In this document: positions 34,534 to 43,347 of the stretch, piece after piece
Layout: each line of letters starts with the position of its first letter
How positions within the stretch are numbered: the first letter of the stretch is position 1
DNA from: Desulfosporosinus fructosivorans
GTDB taxonomy: Bacteria; Bacillota; Desulfitobacteriia; Desulfitobacteriales; Desulfitobacteriaceae
Direction of reading: 5' to 3'
DNA: 64,000 nt
Assembly: GCF_004766045.1 (NCBI RefSeq)
Contig: NZ_SPQQ01000010.1
Coordinates: forward strand, 140,686-204,685
The notes under the pieces: model-generated
The model's database searches: none
Seen by the model: only the letters and a program-made list of their open reading frames with translations
What the model was told of the DNA's origin: nothing
Position numbers and translations under genes: made by a program

Positions 34534-34569
34534 AAAAAGGTGCCTACTAAACCAGTAGGCACCCTTTTT
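34534..34569. terminator. Terminator after malic enzyme gene (bidirectional)
   Basis: AAAAAGGTGCCTACT and AGTAGGCACCCTTTTT form a strong stem with A/T runs on both sides, 38 bases beyond the malic enzyme stop. Confidence 0.88.
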
Positions 34570-34606
34570 CACTATTCGAATTCAACAACAAATATTAAAT
34601 GTTGTC

Positions 34607-35836
34607 TTATTTTCCCTCGTAGAATTTGCTCAGGTTTTCGGCGACTTCTTTAGGGTCAACTTTACGAGTAGCAACCCCTGTATCTACCGCAGCTTTTGCA
34701 ACTGCAGCGGCAACAGCTGGGCCCACACGCAAGTCAAAAGCTTTAGGAATGACGTAATCCGCGTTCAGTTCTTCATCGCTTACTATGTTAGCAATGGCAT
34801 AGGCAGCGGCAACTTTCATCTCTTCGTTGATTACTTTCGCACCAGCATCGATCGTTCCACGGAAAATTCCGGGGAAGGCCAGAACATTGTTTACCTGGTT
34901 CGGGTAATCGGAACGTCCGGTTCCAATTACAGCAGCCCCTGCTTCTTTAGCATCCGCTGGCCAAATCTCCGGTACAGGATTAGCTTGTGCAAAGACGATA
35001 GGATCTTTAGCCATTGATTTAACCATTTCGGGAGAAACGAGATTCGCCCCAGAAACGCCGATAAATACGTCAGCGCCAATTAACGCATCTGCCAAATTGC
35101 CCTTAAGTAATTTACGATTAGTACTGAGGGCTATATCATCTTTGTATTTATTCATACCTGCGGTACGTCCCTCAAAAATTGTACCTTTAGTGTCACACAT
35201 AATAACATTTTGAAGTCCCATACTCATCAAGAGTTTTACGATAGCCATTCCAGCTGCTCCAGCACCGTTCACAACAATGTTAACGTCTTTTAGGTCTTTC
35301 TTTACAACCTTGAGAGCATTAACCAGACCAGCCATAGTAACTACTGCTGTCCCGTGTTGATCATCATGAAAGATCGGTCCATCGTAAATCTCTTTGAGCT
35401 TTTCCTCGATGTAAAAGCATTCTGGAGCTTTGATGTCTTCCAGATTGATTCCACCAAACGTGGGTTCCAAAAGTTTAACGACTTCGATCACTTTGTCACT
35501 GTCCTGGGTCTCTAGACAAATTGGAAAAGCATCGACATCACCGAATGTTTTAAAGAGGATGCCCTTTCCTTCCATAACTGGCATAGCGGCGCGGGCGCCG
35601 ATATTTCCCAGTCCAAGAACTGCAGAACCTGTAGACACAACAGCGATTAAGTTTTCCCTGTTTGTATACACATTCACCAAGGCAGGATCTTTAGCAATTT
35701 CCAGGCAAGGTTCAGCAACACCGGGAGAATATGCTAGGCTTAAATCATCACCGTTACGAACGGGCACTTTACTAATAACAGCAATTTTACCTTTATTATC
35801 TTTATGGAGTTTAAGTGCATCTTCACGAAGACTCAT
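34607..35836 (-). CDS. NAD(P)-dependent malic enzyme
   Basis: Malic enzyme decarboxylates malate to pyruvate with reduction of NAD or NADP. The 409-residue short form shows LAYSPGVAEPCLEI (about residue 33), IFHDDQHGTAVVTMAG with the metal-binding acidic residues, and the Rossmann motif VNGAGAAGMAIVKLL. The final gene of the CoA-ligase/lyase operon, it would turn malate from the malyl-CoA steps into pyruvate. A hairpin lies in the 108-base gap upstream and a terminator downstream. Cofactor preference is not decided. Confidence 0.94.
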   Translation of the reverse strand: MSLREDALKLHKDNKGKIAVISKVPVRNGDDLSLAYSPGVAEPCLEIAKDPALVNVYTNRENLIAVVSTGSAVLGLGNIGARAAMPVMEGKGILFKTFGDVDAFPICLETQDSDKVIEVVKLLEPTFGGINLEDIKAPECFYIEEKLKEIYDGPIFHDDQHGTAVVTMAGLVNALKVVKKDLKDVNIVVNGAGAAGMAIVKLLMSMGLQNVIMCDTKGTIFEGRTAGMNKYKDDIALSTNRKLLKGNLADALIGADVFIGVSGANLVSPEMVKSMAKDPIVFAQANPVPEIWPADAKEAGAAVIGTGRSDYPNQVNNVLAFPGIFRGTIDAGAKVINEEMKVAAAYAIANIVSDEELNADYVIPKAFDLRVGPAVAAAVAKAAVDTGVATRKVDPKEVAENLSKFYEGK

Positions 35837-35877
35837 GTTACACCGTTCCTTTCTTTTCCTTAATTCATAGAATTAGA

Positions 35878-35912
35878 AAGCCTGGTCACTGATAGTATTG
35901 TTGACCAGGCTT
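35878..35912 (-). terminator. Hairpin in the gap between the lyase and malic enzyme genes
   Basis: AAGCCTGGTCA and TGACCAGGCTT form a perfect 11-base stem. There is no long T run, so it may be a partial terminator or a processing site that sets different expression of malic enzyme. Confidence 0.55.
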
Positions 35913-35944
35913 CACATAAAGTAGTGACCAAGCTCAATTATATG

Positions 35945-36832
35945 CTAGGCTTTCGCGTTTTTAGCATCAATCTCAGCTTGTGCAGCTATGATATCCAAAG
36001 CATTGAGGTAAACTGGGGTGTCCACCATTTTGCCGTTGAATGACACAGAGGCTTTACCTTTAGCAATACCTTCTTCTTCGAAGACTTTCACAACACCACC
36101 AGCCCATTCAACATCAGCTGGATCAGGAGAGTACATACGGTTAGAAGGTTCAATTTGTCCTGGATGAATAATCATGCGGCCCTCATAACCCATTTGTCGT
36201 CCTTCAGCCACATTTTTTTCAAAGGCTTCAATGTTTTTGAAATCAACAAAAGGTGCATCGATTGCCACAATTCTAGCTGCGCGGCAGGCTACTGCTACGT
36301 GGGCACGACCATATTGTTGCTCTACACCCTCATTGGTTAATTTGACGCGCATATCACGGCAATAGTCGACTGCTCCAAATATGGCATTGACGTTCCGTTT
36401 GCTGGCCAAGCAGCACTCTGCTGCATTAATAATTCCTTTGGCAGTTTCAAGCAACATGGAGATTTTAACTGTCCCTACTTCTAGACCACGACGGCGCTCG
36501 AGTTCTTCGAGTTTCCAATCTAGGCGTTGAACATCAGCTGCGCAACCAGTTTTAGCCAAAGTTACTCCGTTTAGTCCTTCATAGACAATCGCTTCCAGAT
36601 CATCATTGGTTAATTCTGTTTCCCAGTTATTGATACGCACATATACTTCAGCGCCGCCAGTTCCTGCATAGAGAAGGTTTTCGCGAACGATTTGACGGGC
36701 GGCTTCTTTTTCTGCTGGTGGTACGGAATCCTCGAGGTCAAGCGTGATGATATCAGCCGTAAACTCGGGAGCCTTAGCAACCATTTTAGGATTGTTTCCA
36801 GGAATGTACATAACAGATCTCATAATTGTCAT
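35945..36832 (-). CDS. HpcH/HpaI aldolase family, CitE-like lyase (candidate malyl-CoA lyase)
   Basis: This 295-residue member of the CitE/malyl-CoA lyase family has the N-terminal RSVMYIPGNNPKM, the magnesium-binding DLEDSVPPAEK (about residue 34), SMLLETAKGI with the second acidic residue, and FGAVDYCRDM. Such enzymes split or form 3-hydroxyacyl-CoA thioesters. Between a SucCD-like ligase and malic enzyme, and linked to a glycolate oxidase cluster, the best reading is condensation of glyoxylate and acetyl-CoA to malyl-CoA. Citramalyl-CoA cleavage is an alternative. Overall family assignment is firm; substrate is inferred. Confidence 0.85.
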   Translation of the reverse strand: MTIMRSVMYIPGNNPKMVAKAPEFTADIITLDLEDSVPPAEKEAARQIVRENLLYAGTGGAEVYVRINNWETELTNDDLEAIVYEGLNGVTLAKTGCAADVQRLDWKLEELERRRGLEVGTVKISMLLETAKGIINAAECCLASKRNVNAIFGAVDYCRDMRVKLTNEGVEQQYGRAHVAVACRAARIVAIDAPFVDFKNIEAFEKNVAEGRQMGYEGRMIIHPGQIEPSNRMYSPDPADVEWAGGVVKVFEEEGIAKGKASVSFNGKMVDTPVYLNALDIIAAQAEIDAKNAKA

Positions 36833-36906
36833 TAGATTTTCCCCCTATTAATTTATTTAATTATTTCTAAGGTTTACTTTGGAAAAAGCAAACTTGCTTG
36901 CGTGGT

Positions 36907-37803
36907 TTAATCTTTTATCTTTTGTTTTAAGATAATTGGGATATCAGTTGGTGTTTCAGCAACAAATCCGCCAGCCAAAGTGATGGCTTCCATTTTGCTC
37001 TTAGCGGATCCGCGACCACGTTCAACAATGTTAGACGCGTGGGAGAATCTCATACCTACGGGTGCCCAGGCCCCCGCCACATAGACTACGAAGGGCTTAG
37101 TGAATTGACCAGCTGCGATGACTTCTGCGCACTCTTCTTCTTGAGTACCCCCGATTTCAGCATAAACTGCCACTCCCTTGGTCTCTGGATCTGCTTCGAA
37201 CAATGGGAGTAGATCAGCCATTGAAGTGCCTAAAACGGGTTCAGTCCCTGTATGGATTACCGTACTAACCCCAAAGCCGCCTTCTCTTAGTAGCCAAGGT
37301 ATGGTTCCCGACTGGCCACCACTGCGCGAGAATACACCAATGCTCCCTCTTTGGAAGAATTTATTGGCCCATTCTTTGTTCCCGCCGAGCCAGCCTACGA
37401 CTGCCTCACCCGGGGTTATGATTCCGATAGAACCTGGGCCTAAGAGCCTTGATCCTTTTGATTTAGCATAAGCAATCATTTCCATAATGTCGTGGATTGG
37501 AGTGCCCTCAACACAAGGAATGATATTTTTAACTCCTGAGTCGACAGCTTCGTAAACAGCTGTTTTTAAGGCTCGGCCAGGCACAAAGATTACACTAAAG
37601 TCGATTTCTCCTTGCTCGCGGACGATCTCTTTTACAGTGTTAAAAACAGGTATACCATGAATCTCTTCACCGGCTTTTCCCGGGCTCGTTCCACCGATAA
37701 CTTTGGTACCATATTCTTTCATGTATTTTGTTCGTACGGATCCTTCGCGACCCGTTATTCCTTGAACGATGACCTTGGTATTCTTGTTAATCAAAATGCC
37801 CAT
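36907..37803 (-). CDS. SucD-like acid-CoA ligase alpha subunit (candidate malate-CoA ligase)
   Basis: This 298-residue homologue of succinyl-CoA synthetase alpha has the CoA-binding Rossmann start VIVQGITGREGSV and the phosphohistidine candidate H255 in GMRFSHASNIVE, the position of the catalytic histidine. The usual GHAGAI is replaced by SHASNI and the final nucleotide loop by RGRGSAKSK, so it is a divergent subgroup. Malate thiokinases of methylotrophs are built from the same pair, which fits the neighbouring lyase and malic enzyme. Working in the direction malyl-CoA to malate it would yield ATP. Succinate remains an alternative substrate. Confidence 0.85.
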   Translation of the reverse strand: MGILINKNTKVIVQGITGREGSVRTKYMKEYGTKVIGGTSPGKAGEEIHGIPVFNTVKEIVREQGEIDFSVIFVPGRALKTAVYEAVDSGVKNIIPCVEGTPIHDIMEMIAYAKSKGSRLLGPGSIGIITPGEAVVGWLGGNKEWANKFFQRGSIGVFSRSGGQSGTIPWLLREGGFGVSTVIHTGTEPVLGTSMADLLPLFEADPETKGVAVYAEIGGTQEEECAEVIAAGQFTKPFVVYVAGAWAPVGMRFSHASNIVERGRGSAKSKMEAITLAGGFVAETPTDIPIILKQKIKD

Positions 37804-37867
37804 TTTTATCCCTCATTTAACAGTTTGCTCTTGTTTTAATTTACGGACTTAAGGCTTCACTTCCGTG

Positions 37868-38155
37868 TTATTGGCGCTTCTGCATATATTCATCTAAACC
37901 TTTAATTGGAATGTCAATTGTGATGGCATTATTACCAGAGGTCCTACATGCAAGCTCACACGCTAAACATTCAGTTCCGAGACGTAATATTTCTTCAGTG
38001 TTAAGATGTGCAACTGAAGCTCTACCCTGGTCATCAATCCCAAGTATACCTCTGGCATACTTTTTGCACGCGTCGGCACATGCCTTAGTTTCGCATGTAT
38101 CACACTTGCTGGTATCGATTTTCACTGTCAGAGTTCTTTCCGCGAATTCCAGCAC
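37868..38155 (-). CDS. Small Fe-S protein encoded between the ligase subunits
   Basis: The 95-residue product has two cysteine clusters: C18, C21, C26 and C30 (DTSKCDTCETKACADAC) and C63, C66 and C70 (GTECLACELACRTSG). The first has CX2CX4CX3C spacing and the second CX2CX3C with three cysteines, so it may bind one or two clusters, the second possibly a [3Fe-4S] type or shared. No close family name is known to me. It starts 9 bases after the beta subunit and lies 64 bases before the alpha subunit, so it is firmly within the operon. An electron carrier or a ligase accessory subunit is possible. Confidence 0.75.
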   Translation of the reverse strand: MLEFAERTLTVKIDTSKCDTCETKACADACKKYARGILGIDDQGRASVAHLNTEEILRLGTECLACELACRTSGNNAITIDIPIKGLDEYMQKRQ

Positions 38156-38164
38156 TAGTCTTCC

Positions 38165-39442
38165 CTACTTTCCTTGAGCTACTTTCTCAGCCCGGTATTC
38201 TTGACTGAGGACAAAGAGTCTTTGTCCGATGAACTTAGTATCTGTTACATGCTCTTTGCCGTAAATTTCAATTCTCTTGCCGGGTCCATCAGGGGTCATA
38301 AGATCAGCAAGACCCTTCCGAAGAATTTCTAGAGACTCGTCTTCTCTGTTACCACAGAGTAACAGAACACAAGGCAAGCCTGGCTTTTGAGTAGGAAGTA
38401 TTTCTCTTAGAACTTTAACGATGGCGTGAGCATGATGCCACTGCTCTTGATTGGCCATCATGAATCCACCGAGCAGATAACCGTCAATATTTGGTTGGGA
38501 TAGAACACTCTTTGCTACCCGGTAAATTTTTGAGCCTACTGGATTACCACTCGTATCAGCATAGTTTGCTGGCTTCAGTCCAACTTGGTTCAACGCATCC
38601 AAACCCATCATAGCCGAACCACCGCCAATAGGATGATAACCAATACAACCAGGGCTAACTTCATCGTAACCCATATTCATGAGGAAACCTGTCCCCCGTG
38701 CATCTGTTTCTTCAATGCTCCACCCGATGAGATCCAACTCTGTGGGAGCTCCTGGCAGGTCGCGAGCAATTGAAATTCCGAATTCGGGATGACGACCTAC
38801 AGAACTGTTGTCGATTTCCATTTTACAATCTGCACACACGAGGTCTCCGCTGCCAGTCATGATAAATGGGTTAATCTCTAGTGTTTGACAGTCATATTTT
38901 TTGTAAGCTTGAGATAGTTTGGTGAGAAAACTGGCGAACTTGCTGAGGTCTTGGGCTGGAATTCCAGCTTGGGCACACACATCAATCGCGTCATAGATTT
39001 GTAAACCATTGATCGGATCGATGTTGACTTTGAAAAGCAATTCCTCTGGAACACTTTCAATGTCCATTCCACCTTCTGTGCTGAACATCAGCATAGGAGA
39101 GCGGGCTTCTCTTGCTCCATTCACAACAAATGAGCAATAATACTCTTTTTTGATATCCAGTTTTTCCTCGATAAGTACTTGTTGAACAGGTGTTCCTCCA
39201 ACTGTTTTAGCGAGGATCTCAGCAGCAACAACTGCTGCCTCGTCTGGAGTATTCACTAATTTAACGATTCCTGCTTTACCGCGCCCTCCGGCCTGAACCT
39301 GACCTTTAACTGCTACAGGCTTGCCGATCTCTTCAGCAATCTGTTTGGCTTCTTCCGGAGTTGAAGCTACGCGACCATGAGGTACTGGCAGTCCCGCTTT
39401 CCTAAGCCACTCTTTTCCTTGGAATTCTAAAAATTTTGCCAT
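38165..39442 (-). CDS. SucC-like acid-CoA ligase beta subunit (candidate malate-CoA ligase)
   Basis: This 425-residue ATP-grasp protein resembles succinyl-CoA synthetase beta: KPVAVKGQVQAGGRGKAGIV (about residue 41) in the ATP-grasp domain and LEINPFIMTGSGDLVCADCK for the magnesium site. The downstream loop that is GxGLAM in SucC reads HPIGGGSAMMG, so the family is divergent. It is about 30 residues longer than usual. As first gene of the operon it follows a promoter and two IclR-type palindromes. The partner alpha subunit is two genes downstream. Confidence 0.85.
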   Translation of the reverse strand: MAKFLEFQGKEWLRKAGLPVPHGRVASTPEEAKQIAEEIGKPVAVKGQVQAGGRGKAGIVKLVNTPDEAAVVAAEILAKTVGGTPVQQVLIEEKLDIKKEYYCSFVVNGAREARSPMLMFSTEGGMDIESVPEELLFKVNIDPINGLQIYDAIDVCAQAGIPAQDLSKFASFLTKLSQAYKKYDCQTLEINPFIMTGSGDLVCADCKMEIDNSSVGRHPEFGISIARDLPGAPTELDLIGWSIEETDARGTGFLMNMGYDEVSPGCIGYHPIGGGSAMMGLDALNQVGLKPANYADTSGNPVGSKIYRVAKSVLSQPNIDGYLLGGFMMANQEQWHHAHAIVKVLREILPTQKPGLPCVLLLCGNREDESLEILRKGLADLMTPDGPGKRIEIYGKEHVTDTKFIGQRLFVLSQEYRAEKVAQGK

Positions 39443-39743
39443 ATGTTATCACTTCCATAATGAAATTTTCTGCACCTATTTAGGTCACCTTATCTGGTCA
39501 GTTGTCTTATTCGCGGTGCATGCATTCCTAATTCACGCGATTTCCCTAAGCAACCCTAATAGTTACTAAATAACAATAAAAAGAGAATTTCCCCTCCCTT
39601 CCTTCTTCTCAGTCAACCACATCGGTATTTATCGGGCTTTCGAATACTTCCTGCTCTCCTAAAAATAAGAGGAACATAGCAACCTTCTGTGGTAATGGTG
39701 ATCGAGGAAACATAGAATCTAGAATTTATAAAATTCTATGTGA

Positions 39744-39790
39744 TGAAACTAGTTTCACTCCTTCGTTTCATTGTGTGAAACCCTGTTTCA
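39744..39790. promoter_or_regulatory. Twin palindromic operators upstream of the CoA-ligase operon
   Basis: TGAAAC-TA-GTTTCA (39744-39757) and TGAAAC-CCT-GTTTCA (39776-39790) lie downstream of the minus-strand promoter at 39805-39833. The same palindrome occurs at 44668-44682 ahead of glcF. The nearby IclR regulator is the likely binder. Their position past the -10 suggests repression. Confidence 0.75.
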
Positions 39791-39804
39791 TTATCCTCTA
39801 CCTC

Positions 39805-39833
39805 ATTATCTATCCTATTCACTAAATAGTCAA
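39805..39833 (-). promoter_or_regulatory. Promoter of the CoA-ligase operon
   Basis: TTGACT (39833-39828), 17 bases, GATAAT (39810-39805). The spacer shares ATTTAG and TAGGAT with the glcF promoter at 44696-44724. Confidence 0.7.
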
Positions 39834-39930
39834 TAGGATAATTTGTTGGGTTTTGTCTTTTTTCAGATTCTCATAGAAAACGTGAAGTAGAGATTACCCG
39901 AATTATGGCTTCTTAACTAATCATCTAAGA

Positions 39931-40278
39931 TTAAAGTTTTATTGTCTCTACCGGGACTGGACCGGCGATTCCGATGAACACGAAACGATCTTTCCCAGTG
40001 TTGCGCATACCGTGAGTTTGTCCCGTTTTGGAAAGAACTGCCATTCCTTTTTTGATTTCTACTTCCTGTCCTTCTCCTGCATAATAAATGCCGGACTCCC
40101 CTTCAATACATATCCAAATATCATCTGCATTGGGATGTAGATGAAGGAACACTTCTTGCCCTGGTTCTAAGCACCACATAGCACCTAAGGTCTTATCCGT
40201 CTGGTAAACCATTACTTTCTGGGGAACATCAGCATCAAACTGAGCTAGTTCTTTGAGAGCAAAGACTCTGTCTTCCAT
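39931..40278 (-). CDS. Cupin domain protein
   Basis: The 115-residue single-domain cupin has HLHPNADDIWICIEGESG as its first motif with histidine ligands and the second motif around THGMRNTGKDRFVFIGI. The ATG at 40278 is chosen for the AGGTGG site 6-9 bases upstream; the longer frame from 40395 is improbable. It is the last gene after the glycolate oxidase set (gap of about 240 bases) and may bind or sense an organic acid. No enzyme activity is assigned. Confidence 0.8.
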   Translation of the reverse strand: MEDRVFALKELAQFDADVPQKVMVYQTDKTLGAMWCLEPGQEVFLHLHPNADDIWICIEGESGIYYAGEGQEVEIKKGMAVLSKTGQTHGMRNTGKDRFVFIGIAGPVPVETIKL

Positions 40279-40515
40279 ACTTAACCACCTTTCTTCAATA
40301 AAGAAATTGGCATATTCGAAGCTTGGACTCAAAGAGAACATAACTAACGACAGCCCTATGATGGCGGAAGGGACCACTGGCCAAGACTCAAACAAGGATG
40401 TTTTAGATTAGAACACCGCTAGGTGTCGTGATGGCTTGCGCGCCGTGATGGCGAGTGTGTCCCTGTAGCCATGACTCAAACAGGACATTCGAGATTTGAG
40501 AACCGTGCTGGCGAT

Positions 40516-41892
40516 TTAGAGGTCGATGACCTTACCTGGGTTAAAGCGATTACTCGGATCAAAGCTTCTCTTAATCTTTCTAAAGGCTTCCATAGCAGCG
40601 GGTGTAAACTCCTTATTGAGATACTTCTTCTTGACGAGCCCGATTCCGTGCTCACCACTTATTGTACCCTCGAGATCAAGAGCCATCATACAGAGCGCTT
40701 CTTCAGCAGCATGGACGGTTTCAGTTTCCTCTTTATTCCGTTGATCGAAAAGAATTAGCGGATGAAGATTTCCGTCACCGGCATGGGCCACAACTCCGAT
40801 GGTCACACCAAAATCTTTTGCTACTTTAAGGACTCCCTCAATCGCTTTTGGGAAATTACTCCTCGGAACCGTAATATCATTAACACCATACGATGGTCTA
40901 ACGCGAGCAACAGATCCGAAAGCACTGCGCCTTGAAGTCCAAATTTGATCCACTTCAACTGCCGTTTGAGCAACTTTAAATTCTTTGGCTATTTTTTTGG
41001 CTATTTCACCAATCGTCTTGACTTGCCCGTCCATATCTTCTGGATATCCGTCAACCTCAATAATGAGAACAGCTCCAGCGTCACGGGGAATCCCGGCATG
41101 GGTAAAATCCTCAGTCGTATTGATAAGCAAATTATCCATCAATTCCAGGGTTGTCGGAATAATACCTGCAGCAACTATATCGGCAACAGTTTGAGAAGCA
41201 TCTTCAACTTTGTCGTAAATAGCTAGCATTGTTTTCTTGGCTCTGGGTATCGGTATGATGCGGACGAAAACTTTGGTGACCAATCCTAGGGTTCCTTCCG
41301 CGCCAACAATGATTCGAGTCAAATCATAACCCGGCTCACTTTGGAAATTACGCCCCCCCGTTTGAATGACTTTGCCATTCGGGAGAACGACTTCTAGACC
41401 CAAGATATAATCGCGGGTAACCCCATATTTAAAGCATTTCGGTCCACCGGAGCATTCACCAACATTCCCTCCTATTGTTGAGGCCTTAAAGGAGGACGGA
41501 TCGGGAGGAAAATAGAATTTTTTCTTTTCGAGTTCAACTTGAAGGTCAAAATTAATCACTCCAGGCTCAACGACTGCTACAAAGTTTTCAGTATCTATTT
41601 CATGAATTTTAATCATTTTAGTAAAGCTAATCACCACAGAATCTTCAGAAGGAATTGTTCCACCACTCTCATTCGTACCGGCACCCCGAGGAACAAGTTT
41701 AATATCATGCTCGTTCATCAATTTGACGATTTCAACGACTTGTTCCGTTGTTTGCGGAGAAACGACTCCTAACGCTTCACCAGCTAATAACGTGCCGTCG
41801 TAACCATAGGAGAACAGGCCAACTTTGTCTGTAACCACGTTTTTCTCCCCAACAATTTCCTTCAACCGCTTAACAACCGTTTTGGCTAACAT
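40516..41892 (-). CDS. glcD: FAD-linked oxidase, GlcD-like glycolate/2-hydroxyacid dehydrogenase subunit
   Basis: This FAD_binding_4-type flavoprotein of 458 residues has the FAD-binding PRGAGTNESGGTIPSEDSV (about residue 62), FKYGVTRDYILGLEVVLPNG and the catalytic C-terminal VVAHAGDGNLHPLILFD followed by the ending SFDPSNRFNPGKVIDL. Together with the second FAD subunit and the GlcF-like Fe-S subunit upstream it forms a GlcDEF-like complex that oxidises glycolate to glyoxylate or related 2-hydroxy acids such as lactate. It lies 18 bases after the second FAD subunit. Glycolate is favoured by the ligase, lyase and malic enzyme genes nearby. Confidence 0.87.
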   Translation of the reverse strand: MLAKTVVKRLKEIVGEKNVVTDKVGLFSYGYDGTLLAGEALGVVSPQTTEQVVEIVKLMNEHDIKLVPRGAGTNESGGTIPSEDSVVISFTKMIKIHEIDTENFVAVVEPGVINFDLQVELEKKKFYFPPDPSSFKASTIGGNVGECSGGPKCFKYGVTRDYILGLEVVLPNGKVIQTGGRNFQSEPGYDLTRIIVGAEGTLGLVTKVFVRIIPIPRAKKTMLAIYDKVEDASQTVADIVAAGIIPTTLELMDNLLINTTEDFTHAGIPRDAGAVLIIEVDGYPEDMDGQVKTIGEIAKKIAKEFKVAQTAVEVDQIWTSRRSAFGSVARVRPSYGVNDITVPRSNFPKAIEGVLKVAKDFGVTIGVVAHAGDGNLHPLILFDQRNKEETETVHAAEEALCMMALDLEGTISGEHGIGLVKKKYLNKEFTPAAMEAFRKIKRSFDPSNRFNPGKVIDL

Positions 41893-41910
41893 GTTCAGCC
41901 CTCCTTCTTC

Positions 41911-43215
41911 TTAAGCCTGCAGGCTAACCCCAGGGTTGAGAATCCCTTTAGGGTCAAATTGGTGACGCAGTTCACTAAGCAAGCTTGTTGTTTCATTCCA
42001 CATTTCCGCATCATTATAAACTTCAGCTTTCAGCTTATGACCTAAGAGGCCCTTCACATTCCCTCCTAAGGACATCGCCAGTTTATTTACTTTCGTTGCT
42101 AAAGCGAGCTTATCGGTTCCCTCGGGCAGTGCCAAACAAACATATCCGAGAAGTCCTTCGATAATTACGCCAGGATAAGCCCCTAGATCTCCCGTAAGCG
42201 CTTCGATCTGAGCTAGGGCTTGAGGCATTTTCATCGGGCCAACCATGAACTCCACGGTTTGCTCTGGTTTTGCATTGAGGTCGGCGCGAACTTTAAGCCA
42301 ACCATTGATCACTTGATCATACTCAACCTCGTCCTCAATGATCTTTACATCAGAGCCTCCACCCAAGGTAAGAACTGATGCAACTTCATTAGCGATGTTT
42401 TTACCCGACTCTTTAAATCCCTGTAAATCAATGATCACAAGCTGCCCATCGGTTCCGGATTTGGCATTTTTCGCGAGGGATGCATTGATGAGATTCATCC
42501 GAGTCGGAAGCACATTCCGCTTAATCAGGGTATTGAAGGTTGCATTCGCCTTATGCATGGATGCGAACGTTCCAATCACCGCTTTTTTAGCTTCCGGTGC
42601 AGGTAAGAGCTTCACCAGAAGTTTGGTGAAAATCCCAAATGTTCCTTGGCTTCCGACAGCGAAGTGGATGAAATCTAAACCAGAAACGTTCTTAATACAT
42701 TTATTTCCGATATCCAGGATTTCCCCTGTCGGGAGGACCATTTCAAATCCCAAAAGGAAACCCCGGGTAGGACCATATTCAAAGGATTTAGAATCGGAAT
42801 CTCCAATCGCAAAGCAGCCGCCAACCGAACTGGTTTCGACTTCATAGGGCTCCGGAGGAAAGTTTAAGCCAGCTTCCGTAACTTTAAGGAGAAATTCCTT
42901 ATGAAGAACTCCTGGTTCGACGACCGCCACAAGGTTAAACTGATCCATTTCTAAAATCTGGTTCATCCGGGACATAACCATTGCGATTCCACCCGTAATT
43001 TCCTTGGTATCTACGAGTGCCCCGCCTACCGCTAATTTCACATTCTGTTCATTTGCCAGTTTGACGATACTCGAAACTTCAGAAGTATTCCCAGGTAAGA
43101 CGACAACTGCAGGCTTACCCAGACCTTTTAGATATTTAGCCATTTCGGAAGGAGAATCGACGACATTGGCATCACCAACGATCCCCTTTAACTTGCTGAT
43201 ATTGACGTTACTCAT
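41911..43215 (-). CDS. FAD-binding oxidase subunit, GlcE-like
   Basis: This second FAD-binding_4 protein (434 residues) is longer than E. coli GlcE (about 350) and resembles a GlcD paralogue: VVVLPGNTSEVSSIVKLAN, VGGALVDTKEITGGIAMVM and LNFPPEPYEVETSSVGG are seen, and it ends FDPKGILNPGVSLQA. The catalytic HAGDGN segment of GlcD is not apparent, so it probably plays the GlcE role. The ATG at 43215 follows GGAAGGGCGGG. It sits between glcF and glcD on one transcript. Confidence 0.8.
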   Translation of the reverse strand: MSNVNISKLKGIVGDANVVDSPSEMAKYLKGLGKPAVVVLPGNTSEVSSIVKLANEQNVKLAVGGALVDTKEITGGIAMVMSRMNQILEMDQFNLVAVVEPGVLHKEFLLKVTEAGLNFPPEPYEVETSSVGGCFAIGDSDSKSFEYGPTRGFLLGFEMVLPTGEILDIGNKCIKNVSGLDFIHFAVGSQGTFGIFTKLLVKLLPAPEAKKAVIGTFASMHKANATFNTLIKRNVLPTRMNLINASLAKNAKSGTDGQLVIIDLQGFKESGKNIANEVASVLTLGGGSDVKIIEDEVEYDQVINGWLKVRADLNAKPEQTVEFMVGPMKMPQALAQIEALTGDLGAYPGVIIEGLLGYVCLALPEGTDKLALATKVNKLAMSLGGNVKGLLGHKLKAEVYNDAEMWNETTSLLSELRHQFDPKGILNPGVSLQA

Positions 43216-43347
43216 GACTACCCGCCCTTCCACTCATTTACTAGAACTTGCAGCATGTTCCGCAAAGGGAAATTTTCGATTTTCGGCAAGACCATGATAA
43301 GGTTTAATGGTCAGACCATATAAAGTTAATGTAATTCTTACGTTCAA

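Noticed and set aside
34607..39442. Itaconate/citramalate degradation as the role of the CoA-ligase operon
   Set aside because: The itaconyl-CoA hydratase expected for that path is absent, and the linked GlcDEF-like complex and malic enzyme favour glycolate; kept only as an alternative.
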